A stretch of DNA of 64,000 bases, from positions 23,378,421 through 23,442,420 of the forward strand of contig CM064506.1 of assembly GCA_032716605.1 (NCBI GenBank), read 5' to 3'. A model generated the notes under the pieces. That model saw only the letters and a program-made list of their open reading frames with translations. It searched no databases and was not told where the DNA came from. Shown here one piece after another: positions 54,026-64,000 of the stretch (position 1 is its first letter; each line of letters opens with the position of its first letter). Origin of the DNA: Paralithodes platypus. Lineage: Eukaryota > Arthropoda > Malacostraca > Decapoda > Lithodidae. Position numbers and translations under genes: made by a program.

Positions 54026-57000
54026 TACCACCATCACGATTATTACCACTATCACCACCACCATCACAACTATTACCACAATCACCACCACCATCACGAT
54101 TATTACCACAATCACCACCACCATCACAACTATTACCACAATCACCACCACCATCACAACTATTACCACAATCACCACCACCATCACAACTATAACCACA
54201 ATCACCACCACCATCACAACTATTCCCACAATCACCACCATCACAACTATTCCCACAACCACCACCACCATCACAACTATTACCACAATCACCACCACCA
54301 TCACAACTATTACCACAATCACCACCACCATCACAACTATTCCCACAATCACCACCACCATCACAACTATTACCACAATCACCACCACCATCACAACTAT
54401 TACCACCATCACAACTATTACCACAATCACCACCACTATCACAACTACAACCACAATCACCACCACCATCACAACTATTACCCAATCACCACCATCACAA
54501 CTATTCCCACATTCACCACCACCATCACAACTATTACCACAATCACCACCACCATCACTATTACCACAATCACCACCACCATCACAACTATTCCCACAAT
54601 CACCACCACCATCATAACTACTACCACAATCACCACCACCATCACAACTATTACTATAATCACCATCACAACTATTACCACAATCACCACCACCATCACT
54701 TTCACAATCACACCACCATCACCACCACCATCACAACTATTACCACAATCACCACTACCATCACAACTATTACCACAATCACCACCACCATCACAACTAT
54801 ACCACACATCACCACCATCACAACTATTACCACAATCACCACCACCATCACAACTATTACCACAATCACCACCACCATCACAACTATTACCACAATCACC
54901 ACCACCATCACCACCACCATCACAACTATTACCACAATCACCACCACCATCACAACTATTACCACAATCACCACCACCATCACAACTATTACCACAATCA
55001 TCACCACCATCACAACTATTACCACAATCACCACCACCATCACAACTATTACCACAATCACCACCACCATCACAACTATTACCACCATCACCACCACCAT
55101 CACCACCACCATCACCACCACCATCACAACTATTACCACAATCACCACCACCATCACAACTATTACCACAATCACCACCACCATCACAACTATTACCACA
55201 ATCACCACCACCATCACAACTATTACCACAATCACCACCACCATCACAACTATTACCACAATCACCACCACCATCACAACTATTACCACAATCACCACCA
55301 CCATCACAACTATTACCACAATCACCACCACCATCACAACTATTACCACAATCACCACCACCATCACAACTATTACCACCATCACAACTATTACCACAAT
55401 CACCACCACCATCACAACTATTACCACAATCACCACCACCATCACAACTATTACCACAATCATCACCACCATCACAACTATTACCACAATCACCACCATC
55501 ACAACTATTACCACAATCACCACCACCATCACAACTATTACCACAATCATCACCACCATCACAACTATTACCACAATCACCACCATCACAACTATTACCA
55601 CAATCACCACCACCATCACAACTATTACCACAATCACCACCACCATCACAACTATTACCACAATCACCACCACCATCACAACTATTACCACAATCACCAC
55701 CACCATCACAACTATTACCACAATCACCACCATCACAACTATTACCACAATCTACACCATCACAACTATTACCACAATCACCACCACCATCACAACTATT
55801 ACCACAATCACCACCACCATCACAACTATTACCACAATCACCACCACCATCACCACCACCATCACAACTATTACCACAATCACCACCACCATCACAACTA
55901 TTACCACAATCACCACCACCATCACAACTATTACCACAATCACCACCACCATCACAACTATTACCACAACCACCACCACCATCACAACTATTACCACAAC
56001 CACCACAATCACCACAACTACCACACACCATCACCATCATAACTATTACCAATCACCACCACCATCACAACTATTACCACAATCACCACCACCATCACAA
56101 CTATTACCACAATCATCACCACCATCACAACTATACCACAATCACCACCACCCTCACAACTATTACCACAACCCCCACCACCATCACAACTATTACCATC
56201 ATCACCACCACCATCACAACTATTACCACAATCACCACCACCATCACAACTATTACCACAATCACCACCACCATCACAACTATTACCACAATCACCACCA
56301 CCATCACAACTATTACCACAATCACCACCACCATCACCACCACCATCACAACTATTACCACAATCACCACCACCATCACAACTATTACCACAATCACCAC
56401 CACCATCACAACTATTACCACAATCACCACCTCCATCACAACTTATACCACAATCACCACCACCATCACAATTATTACCACAATCACCACCACCATCACA
56501 ACTATTACCACAATCATCACCACCATCACAACTATTACCACAATCACCACCACCACCACAACTATTACCACAATCACCACCACCATCACAACTATTACCA
56601 CAATCACCACCACCATCACAACTATTACCACAATCACCACCACCATCACAACTATTACCACAATCACCACCACCATCACAACTATTACCACAATCACCAC
56701 CACCATCACAACTATTACCACAATCACCACCACCATCACCACCACCATCACCACCACCATCACAACTATTACCACAATCACCACCACCATCACAACTATT
56801 ACCACAATCACCACCACCATCACAACTATTACCACAATCACCACCACCATCACAACTATTACCACAATCACCACCACCATCACAACTATTACCACAATCA
56901 CCACCACCATCACAACTATTACCACAATCACCACCACCATCAACTATTACCACAATCACCACCACCATCACAACTATTACCACAATCACCACCACCATCA

Positions 57001-57995
57001 CCACCACCATCACACCTATTACCACAATCACCACCACCATCACAACTATTACCACAATCACCACCACCAACACAACTATTACCACAATCACCACCAGCAT
57101 CACCACCACCATCACAACTATTACCACAATCACCACCACCATCACAACTATTACCACAATCACCACCACCATCACAACTATTACCACAATCACCACCACC
57201 ACCACCATCACAACTATTACCACAATCACCACCACCATCACAACTATTACCACAATCACCACCACCATCACAACTATTACCACAATCACCACCACCATCA
57301 CAACTATTACCACAATCACCACCACCATCACAACTATTACCACAATCACCACCACCATCACCACCACCATCACAACTATTACCACAATCACCACCACCAT
57401 CACCACCACCATCACAACTATTACCACAATCACCACCACCATCACAACTATTACCACAATCACCACCACCATCACCACCACCACAACTATTACCACAATC
57501 ACCACCACCATCACCACCATCACAACTATTACCACAATCACCACCACCATCACCACCACCATCACAACTATTACCACCATCACCACCACCATCACAACTA
57601 TTACCACAATCACCACCACCATCACAACTATTACCACAATCACCACCACCATCACAACTATTACCACAATCACCACCACCATCACCACCACCATCACAAC
57701 TATTACCACAATCACCACCACCATCACCACCACCATCACAACTATTACCACAATCACCACCACCATCACCACCACCATCACAACTATTACCACCATCACA
57801 ACTATTACCACAATCACCACCACCATCACCACCACCACCACCATCACAACTATTACCACAATCACCACCACCATCACAACTATTACCACCATCACCACCA
57901 CCATCACAACTATTACCACCATCACCACCACCATCACAACTATTACCACAATCACCACCACCATCACAACAATCACCACCACCATCACTACTATA
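54026..57995. repeat. 4-kb 30-bp minisatellite, about 130 copies
   Basis: Unit ACCACCACCATCACAACTAT plus TACCACAATC, with 12-15-bp insertions of CACCACCAC and some 27-bp units. Both strands stay open for long stretches because the period is ten codons. Minus frames read Asn-Ser-Cys-Asp-Gly3-Asp-Cys-Gly or Val/Ile/Met repeats. No start context, splice signal or flanking exon supports a gene. Confidence 0.95.
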
Positions 57996-58125
57996 TTACT
58001 ATATTAATAGTATATTACTACTACCATCACCATCATCATGACTACTATGATGACACACATGAATCCTCACTACACAGACACACCATCACTTGCTAATATA
58101 GTGTTTATTTTTAGCTGTTGGTAAA
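57996..58125. other. Degenerate edge of the 30-bp array
   Basis: ACTACTA/ATCATC-like sequence fading to unique DNA. Confidence 0.5.
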
Positions 58126-58322
58126 CTGAATCCCTCAGCAGTAAATTTCTCGATACTTAGGCTAATGAAAACACTCGATATTACTATATCTCTGTATGCT
58201 ATTAATGCCAGGTTTTTATAATTAGCACCATATTTCACTACAAAATCTTCGAAATAACTGAGGAATCTTGATGGGAACTTTGCTATTTTCCGCCAGTTGA
58301 AAAGAAACAGAGTATAGTCACA
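58126..58322 (-). repeat. Dispersed repeat M, copy 2
   Basis: Reverse complement matches 9243-9377 (TTCCCATCAAGATT, GTGAAATATGGTG). Contains an 81-residue minus frame of unknown nature, not conserved as a frame in copy 1. Confidence 0.5.
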
Positions 58323-58489
58323 GTCAGACACACATCCACATGATTACAATACTACGGCACCCCTACGGGGGACTACGTAAAAACACGTTTACAGTAGAAC
58401 ACTCCAATTATAAAGAGTGAATACCTGTCCAGTAAATTATTTGATATTATAGTGAAATATACTGTATTTACATGCAGGTTCATATTTGC

Positions 58490-58575
58490 TATTATCTTTA
58501 GATGTACCGTCTGCCAGATAAGCGATGTCTCGTCACTAAGTATATTTTGACCAATAATTGGTATCAGCAATGCCT
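58490..58575 (-). repeat. Dispersed repeat J fragment
   Basis: AAGCGATGTCTCGTCACTAA and CCAATAATTGGTATCAGCA are the reverse of the block at 2.0 and 35.1 kb. Confidence 0.5.
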
Positions 58576-58581
58576 AAATAT

Positions 58582-58683
58582 TGAAGCCTGTTAATGGCTG
58601 GAGGCCCATTTTATACCGAATAAAATCGTCGAATAGTAGCCAGAGTGAAGTTAAAAGGACGGCACCGATACATAAAGGGTTAA
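58582..58683. mobile_element. Family B right half
   Basis: GAAGCCTGTTAATGGCTGGA to GGCACCGATACATAAAGGGTTAA. The left half is absent. Confidence 0.72.
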
Positions 58684-58762
58684 TTCTAAATTATATAAAT
58701 ATGACATTAAGAAAAGTAAGGCTCAGTATCCTTATAAATTACATGGACATAGCCTCTCTGCG

Positions 58763-58977
58763 TAAACCCCTTCCGTACCGGCGACGTCATTTTAAATTTA
58801 TTCTAGCTGTATTTATACAATATTGTGCAGTTTAAAAAGGATTTGTGGTAGTTAAAAGGGATAAGTGAGATAGCTCGAAGCCTATTTATTGCTGGAGGCC
58901 TTTTTTAAACTGAATATAATCGTCTAATAGTAGCCAGAATAAAGTTAAGAGGACGGTGCCGGTACAGAAGGGTTTAA
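58763..58977. mobile_element. Family B piggyBac-like MITE
   Basis: AAACCCCTTCCGTACCGGCG to CGGTACAGAAGGGTTTAA, nearly full inverted structure. Lies 34 bp upstream of the cold-shock exon. Confidence 0.85.
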
Positions 58978-59011
58978 ATAGTAGTAATAGTAGTAATAGT
59001 AGTAGTGATAG

Positions 59012-59158
59012 TATGGCTTTATCACCAGTGGAGGTGATGATTTCTTTATTCACAGAGAAAACATCGACAAGCCCAACCCAGAACACAAACTAGCGTCACT
59101 GGGAGAAGGAGAGGAGGTGATGTTCTACATCAAGATCGGGAAGAAGGAGTACCTATAG
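59012..59158 (+). CDS. Cold-shock-domain-like terminal exon
   Basis: After an AG at 59010-59011 the sequence opens for 48 residues to TAG at 59156-59158. It begins YGFITSGGDDFFIHRENI, matching the end of RNP1 (GFGFI) and RNP2 (VFVH) of cold-shock domains at the correct spacing. It continues ASLGEGEEVMFYI, like the final strands of the fold. Cold-shock/Y-box proteins bind single-stranded nucleic acid. Codon use is ordinary and non-repetitive, unlike all surrounding frames. The first half of the domain and a polypyrimidine tract are not visible; a TAG repeat precedes the AG. It may be a true last exon, an exon of a gene beginning outside the window, or a stranded pseudo-exon. An alternative acceptor is TTTATTCACAG at about 59043-59053. 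Confidence 0.6.
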   Translation, partial: YGFITSGGDDFFIHRENIDKPNPEHKLASLGEGEEVMFYIKIGKKEYL

Positions 59159-59274
59159 AAAAGTTCGGATTATTGTTTGCTTAGGCCTAGGGATACACAT
59201 AAAAGAAGAAATATCCTTTTGCTGGCCCTTCATAAACCTTTGATGTGACAGTGGCTATCGTTGGTGGAGAGGGT

Positions 59275-59600
59275 ATTGTTGTTGTTGTTGTTGCTGTTCC
59301 CCAAGCTGCCTAGCCGAACAGCCCCAAGGCCCCGAGCAAGGCCAAGGCCATAACCGAGCGCCCCCACAGAACCCTCCCTGCCGACCACAATAAAGCCTGG
59401 GAGACCGAAGCCACTCCATGGCGGGGAGCTGGGGAGGGTGAGGAAACGCCCGGGAAACCAAAGCCCCACCCAGGGCCCTGTGCCCCTCAGCAATTATGAA
59501 GAGAAAGTTGAGGGGCAAAGGAAAAATGTGACGCTTTGGCTTCCAATCTTGGTAGATTTGGAGGTCAATCCACGGAAGAGATGCCGTCACTTGAGATCTA
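59275..59600 (-). mobile_element. LINE 3' end with (AAC)n tail
   Basis: The minus strand ends in GGCTGTTCGGCTAGGCAGCT and (AAC)n, as does the insert at 26.27 kb. The frame is decayed. Extent upstream is uncertain. Confidence 0.55.
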
Positions 59601-59699
59601 GAAAATATATAAGTAGAAGGAACAGTCAGAGTAAGCTATGGGTATGGCAGAGATCGCTCAGTTCTCACTCTGATAGACCAGCCCATCACCAGGGTATTG

Positions 59700-60340
59700 T
59701 TAGAGGTAGTACTGGTGGAGATGTTATTATTGGTGGAGATGTTATTGGTGGTGGAGATGTTATTATTGGTGGTGGAGATGTTATTATTGGTGGTGGTGAT
59801 GTTATTATTGGTGGATATGTTAGTGGTAGAGATGTTATTATTGGTGGAGATTTATTGGTGGCGGTGATGTTATTGGTGGTGGATATATTATTGGTGGAGA
59901 TGTTATTGTTGGTGGTGGTGATGTTATTATTGGTGGATATGTTAGTGGTAGAGATGTTATTATTGGTGGAAATGTTATTGGTGGTGGTGATGTTATTGGT
60001 GGTGGAGATGTTATTGGTAGTGGAGATGTTATTATTGGTGGAGATGTTATTATTGGTGGTGATGTTATTATTGGTGATGTTATTATTAATGGAGATGTTA
60101 TTTTTGATGGAGATGTTGTTGTATTAGTATACAGTACAGTAGATTTGATTGTTGGACATATTATTGGTCGATGTTATTGGTGGCGATGATAATGATGTTA
60201 TTGGTGGAGATGTTATTATTATTGGAAATGCTATTGGTGGAGATACTATTATTTTTGGTGGAGATGTTATTGGTGGATATATTATTGGTGGAGATAATAT
60301 TGGTGGAGAAGTTATTGGTGGAGATAATATTGGTCAATAT
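59700..60340. repeat. 15-bp ATTGGTGGAGATGTT minisatellite
   Basis: Irregular 9/12/15/18-bp variants of GGTGGAGATGTTATT over 640 bp. Gly-Asp-Val-Ile frames are artefacts. Confidence 0.92.
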
Positions 60341-60560
60341 TAAATACGATCTCCGTCCATAATAATTCGTGACGATAAACAGACAAAAATGAGAGGGAGA
60401 GACAGAGTGAGAAAGAGAGAACGAGTGAAAAAGAGAGAGAGAGACAGAGGGAGAGTGTGTGTGCATTTTATAGTGTGTGGCGGGAGGGAGAGAGATAGAT
60501 AAAGATAACACTTTAGTTACCCTACCATCATTAGGAAGCTACAAAAGTTAAGGAATGTTA

Positions 60561-60677
<117 letters not shown>

Positions 60678-60774
60678 TTAGGAGCAACACAAAACTACCT
60701 GAATTGAGTTGGAATCGCTCCCACCGAACTTGTATTCCAATTAATGTACTCTTTTTACTCTTGGCAGACTAGCT

Positions 60775-60796
60775 CTAGTTCTCGCTCTCGCTCTCG

Positions 60797-60855
<59 letters not shown>

Positions 60856-61066
60856 GCTCTCTCTCTCTCTCTGTTGCTCTCTCTCTGTTGCTCTCTCTCT
60901 GTTGCTCTCTCTCTGTTTCTCTCGGTCTCTCTCTCTGTTGCTCTCTCTCTCTCTCTCTCTCTGTTGCTCTCTCTCTCTCTCTGTTGCTCTCTCTCTCTCT
61001 GTTGCTCTCTCTCTGTTGCTCTCTCTCTCTCTCTCGGTCTCTATCTGTCTCTCTCTCTCGCTCTCG

Positions 61067-61097
<31 letters not shown>

Positions 61098-61098
61098 G
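60775..61098. repeat. CT array with CTGTTG variants
   Basis: CT runs broken by GTTGCTC and CGGTCTC. It ends exactly where LINE copy 2 begins. Confidence 0.95.
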
Positions 61099-61765
61099 AT
61101 TGAATACTGCGTTCAATCCTGGTGCCCTTATTACCAAAAAGATATAAACAAGCTAGAACGAGTTCAACGTAGAGTTACCAAAATGATACCTAGCCTAAAG
61201 AACAAACCATACGAAGAGCGTCTTAGAGAATTAAATCTATTTCCTTTAACCCAGCGCAGATTAAGAGGTGACTTAATTCAAGTGTTCAAAATCATCAAAG
61301 GCATCGACAATATGAACTGTAGTAAGTACTTCACTATCGACCAAGCTAATTACACGCGGGGAAACGGTTGCAAAATTATTGGTAAATCTTTTAACTCACA
61401 CGAATCTAAGAATTTCTTCTTCAATCGAGTTGTCAACTTGTGGAATGGGCTTCCCCGAAGCGTTATAGACTGCATCACCGTTGATTCATTTAAACTCCGC
61501 CTAGACAAATATCTCGCATCAAACCCGCGACTGACTGCGTTTGTAAATTAATAACTTTATTTGATCCCCCCCTCAGTTACTAACCCATCTGTCCCCTACT
61601 AACTTCCTAATCCTGCCACGGACATAGTTCCAGGGCAGTAGTTCCCTTTCCAATGTTCGCTTACCCACTCTAAACCACTGTTTGGACACTTGATCCTCAG
61701 TGTTTTGGAGGACAAGCAACCTAGAAGGGTCACTAGATATGTTGTTGCTTGATTTCCTTTGTACT
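61097..61765 (+). mobile_element. CR1/jockey-like LINE 3' end, copy 2
   Basis: Open frame from about 61097 to the stop at 61551, reading CVQSWCPYYQKDINKLERVQ, RVTKMIPSLKNKPYEERLRE and NLWNGLPRSV. This is the ORF2 tail after the RT domain. A 3' UTR of about 210 bp ends TTTCCTTTGTACT. Its protein differs from copy 3 at few positions, so both are young. The 5' truncation point lies inside a CT array, and a second CT array begins at its 3' end. Confidence 0.85.
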
Positions 61766-61788
61766 CGGTCTCTCTCTCTCTCTCTCTT

Positions 61789-61845
<57 letters not shown>

Positions 61846-61880
61846 CTCTCTCTCTCTCTCTCTGTTGCTCTCTCTCTGTT

Positions 61881-61932
<52 letters not shown>

Positions 61933-62028
61933 CTCTCTCTCTCTCTGTTGCTCTCTCTCTCTCTGTTGCTCTCTCTCTCTCTCTGTTGCTCTCTCTCTCT
62001 CTCTGTTGCTCTCTCTCTCTCTCTGTTG

Positions 62029-62059
<31 letters not shown>

Positions 62060-62077
62060 GCTCTCTCTCTCTCTGTT

Positions 62078-62117
<40 letters not shown>
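61765..62117. repeat. CT array with CTGTTG variants (3' of LINE copy 2)
   Basis: Same CT/CTGTTGCTC composition as the array on the 5' side, starting at the LINE 3' end. Confidence 0.95.
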
Positions 62118-62121
<4 letters not shown>

Positions 62122-62189
62122 TACAGATAGTGATAGTTCGTTATGTATGTATCGTGTAGTGTACCATAGAACCCTATCTACATCTACTA

Positions 62190-62530
62190 TTAAGTGGAGA
62201 TAGCTCTTTTTTCCGGACCCCCTTCTCCCTCGTGTTAAGCCCCATTTGTTTTGAAATTATAAAACATTTGGCCGATTATTTTGGCGATTTTAACACCTTT
62301 CGCCCCATTTCGTTGTCAATTTTAAGACTTTTCGTGTCATTTAGGTGTCGAATTTCTCCTGGCGAGCGATAGCGAGCCTGATATTTTTCTACCTAAAAAG
62401 GTAAAACTTTATGTTGAAGGAGGGTCTAGGGCGGTGTTTAGCTTAGCTTGATGGAGGTCTAGCGAGGAAACTAAGAAATCAAGGAATATATTAATTAATA
62501 GTAAAACAAAAACGGCCCATCTCCCCTTAA
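62190..62530 (+). mobile_element. Family A element, hairpin deleted
   Basis: TTAAGTGGAGATAGC to CCCATCTCCCCTTAA. Core GGCGAGCGATAGCGAGCC intact. The CCGG hairpin is missing. Confidence 0.87.
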
Positions 62531-62544
62531 AAGAAGTGGGAGGG

Positions 62545-62737
62545 GGGGGGGGGGGGGTTTCTGGACCTACTACTCCCTCATGCTTAGCCCCATCAGTTTA
62601 AGATTTCAAGACCGCCATGCTATTACTTGGGCAAATTTAAGATTGTCGTGTCATTTAGGTTTCGATTTTCTCCAGGCGAGTTATAGCGTGCCTGCAATTA
62701 AGGAGGAACCGGCCTTATGTCGGGACATGTAGGTCTA
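62545..62737 (+). mobile_element. Family A fragment cut by the GA array
   Basis: Starts in a G run, carries CTCCCTCATGCTTAGCCCCA and worn core GGCGAGTTATAGCGTGCC, and stops where (GA)n begins. Confidence 0.75.
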
Positions 62738-62845
62738 AAGAGAGAGAGAGAGAGAGATGTTCATATACTGTATAAGAGAGAGATAGATATATGTTGATAT
62801 ACTGTATAAGAGAGAGAGAGAGAGAGACAGATATTCATATACTGT

Positions 62846-62879
<34 letters not shown>

Positions 62880-62956
62880 TTCATATACTGTATAAGAGAG
62901 AGATAGAGATATGTTGATATACTGTATAAGAGAGAGAGAGAGAGAGACAGATATTC
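62736..62956. repeat. (GA)n array with about 60-bp higher-order units
   Basis: GA runs separated by ATTCATATACTGTATAA or GTTGATATACTGTATAA. It lies at the 3' end of LINE copy 3 (minus). Confidence 0.93.
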
Positions 62957-64000
62957 ATATAGTACAAAGTACAAAGGAGTACAAAGGAAATCAAGCAACA
63001 ACAGATCTAGTGACCCTTCTAGGTTGCTTGTCCTCCAAAACACTGAGGATCAAGTGTCCAAACAGTGGTTTAGAGTGGGTAAGGGAACATTGGAAAGGGA
63101 ACTACTGCCCTGCCACTAACATGGCAGGACTAGGAAGTTAGTAGGGGACATATGGGTTAGTAACTGAGGGGAGGATAAAGTTATTCATTTACAAACGCAG
63201 TCAGTCGCGGGTTTGATGCGAGATATTTGTCTAGGCGGAATTTAAATGAATCAACGGTGCTGCAGTCTATAACGTCTCGGGGAAGCCCATTCCACAAGTT
63301 GACAACTCGATTGAAGAAGAAATTCTTAGATTCGTGCGAGTTAAAAGATTTACCAATAATTTTGCAACCGTTTCCCCGCGTGTAATTAGATTGGTCGATA
63401 GTGAAGTACTTACTACAGTTCATATTGTCGATGCCTTTGATGATTTTGAACACTTGAATTAAGTCGCCTCTTAATCTGCGCTGGGTTAAAGGAAATAGAT
63501 TTAATTCTCTAAGACGCTCTTCGTATGGTTTGTTCTTTAGGCTAGGTATCATTTTGGTAACTCTACGTTGAACTCGTTCTAGCTTGTTTATATCTTTTTG
63601 GTAATAAGGGCACCAGGATTGAACGCAGTATTCCAGAAGAGGGCGGACTAAGGAATTGTAAAGGGTTAGGATAACTTCTTTGGATTTATGCTCAAATGAC
63701 CTGCCTATAAAGCCAATTATTTTGTTTGCCTTCTTAACAACTTCTGAACATTGTTGACTCGGTTTTAGGTTACTCGATATTGTTACTCCCAGATCAGTTT
63801 CTCTGTTTACATTCTTAAGCTGAGTGCCATTCATCGAATAGTTTGCTTTCTCATTTAGGTATCCGACATGTAGTACTTTACATTTATCCGCATTGAAAAC
63901 TCATTTGCCAAATTTGGGCCCAACATGACAATTTATCTAGATTGTGTTGCATATCGTCAACTTGATCTTTTGAGAGTACGCTATTTGCAATTTTTGTATC
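62957..64000 (-). mobile_element. CR1/jockey-like LINE 3' end, copy 3
   Basis: Minus-strand ORF2 tail entering from the right edge. Frame from 64000 (IANSVLSKDQVDDMQHNLDK) to about 63898, where one extra base shifts it, then from 63897 to the stop at 63181: DLGVTISSNLKPSQQC, LVRPLLEYCVQSWCPYYQKD, NLWNGLPRDV. The first part follows the RT thumb. The 3' UTR runs to about 62960 and ends in repeats of TTTGTACT before the GA array. Confidence 0.85.

Noticed and set aside
54478..57988. Open frames of 524 and 656 residues with Asn-Ser-Cys-Asp-Gly repeats
   Set aside because: Array artefact. Noted as a finding only for its phase preservation.

Overview
This window is eukaryotic, intergenic and almost entirely repeat-derived. 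The LINE 3' ends, tRNA-derived SINEs, a Ty3/gypsy element, hundreds of bases of many different microsatellites and large minisatellites resemble an arthropod genome, most likely a decapod crustacean. That assignment is inference from repeat style, not a match. I see no bacterial genes, rRNA or CRISPR array. Nearly all long open frames are tandem repeats read as protein. The only host-gene-like coding piece is a short cold-shock-domain exon near 59.0 kb.

The main object is a complete LTR retrotransposon on the minus strand (42024-51206). It has two 1706-bp LTRs, a 4-bp GTCA target duplication, a primer-binding site and a polypurine tract. Gag carries a SCAN-like capsid segment and a CCHC knuckle, followed by an aspartic protease. 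A U7 slip site then leads into pol, whose order is integrase before reverse transcriptase and RNase H. Ty3/gypsy-type domains in this Ty1/copia-like order are the hallmark of the Gmr1-like group. Gag is interrupted by a frame break in a GA run.

The second theme is a dense population of short non-autonomous elements bounded by TTAA. For this report I name them as follows. Family A: TTAAGGGGAG... ends, about 330-400 bp, about 27 full or partial copies. Family C: TTAAGGGGGGTGACC... ends, about 380 bp, foldback, 9 copies. Family B: TTAACCC...GGGTTAA, about 214 bp, piggyBac-like ends. Family D: one 358-bp foldback with three CRE sites. Family G: one 234-bp piggyBac-like copy. Family F is a foldback of about 220 bp with ends GCCGGTGTCACACGAG. 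A and C share an internal core: the direct-repeat motif GGCGAGCGATAGCGAGCC, two hairpins and a TTTTAAGACGTT module. The elements nest in one another and stand end to end sharing one TTAA. The A/C core motif also occurs in the retrotransposon LTR.

Layout. 1-3.1 kb: LINE tail, CT array, 22-bp array, dispersed repeat H. 3.1-6.1 kb: family A and a 2.3-kb 32-bp array. 6.1-10.9 kb: foldbacks, A copies, polypyrimidine block, LINE 3' ends. 10.9-18.6 kb: AT-rich spacer, mariner-like element, LINE, CT-rich block, A/C/B/G elements. 18.6-24.2 kb: 75-bp, 51-bp and 24-bp arrays among B and C copies. 24.2-35 kb: C, A and B copies, LINE fragments, 30-bp, 58-bp and 24-bp arrays. 35-37 kb: 58/40-bp array. 37-42 kb: SINE, A copies, 18-bp array, CT array, B and F copies. 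42-51 kb: the retrotransposon. 51-54 kb: SINE, B with nested A. 54-58 kb: a 4-kb 30-bp array. 58-64 kb: B copies, cold-shock exon, 15-bp array, and CR1-like LINE 3' ends embedded in CT/GA arrays.

The recurring pattern is that tandem arrays begin at the ends of, or inside, mobile elements, so transposition and array growth look linked.
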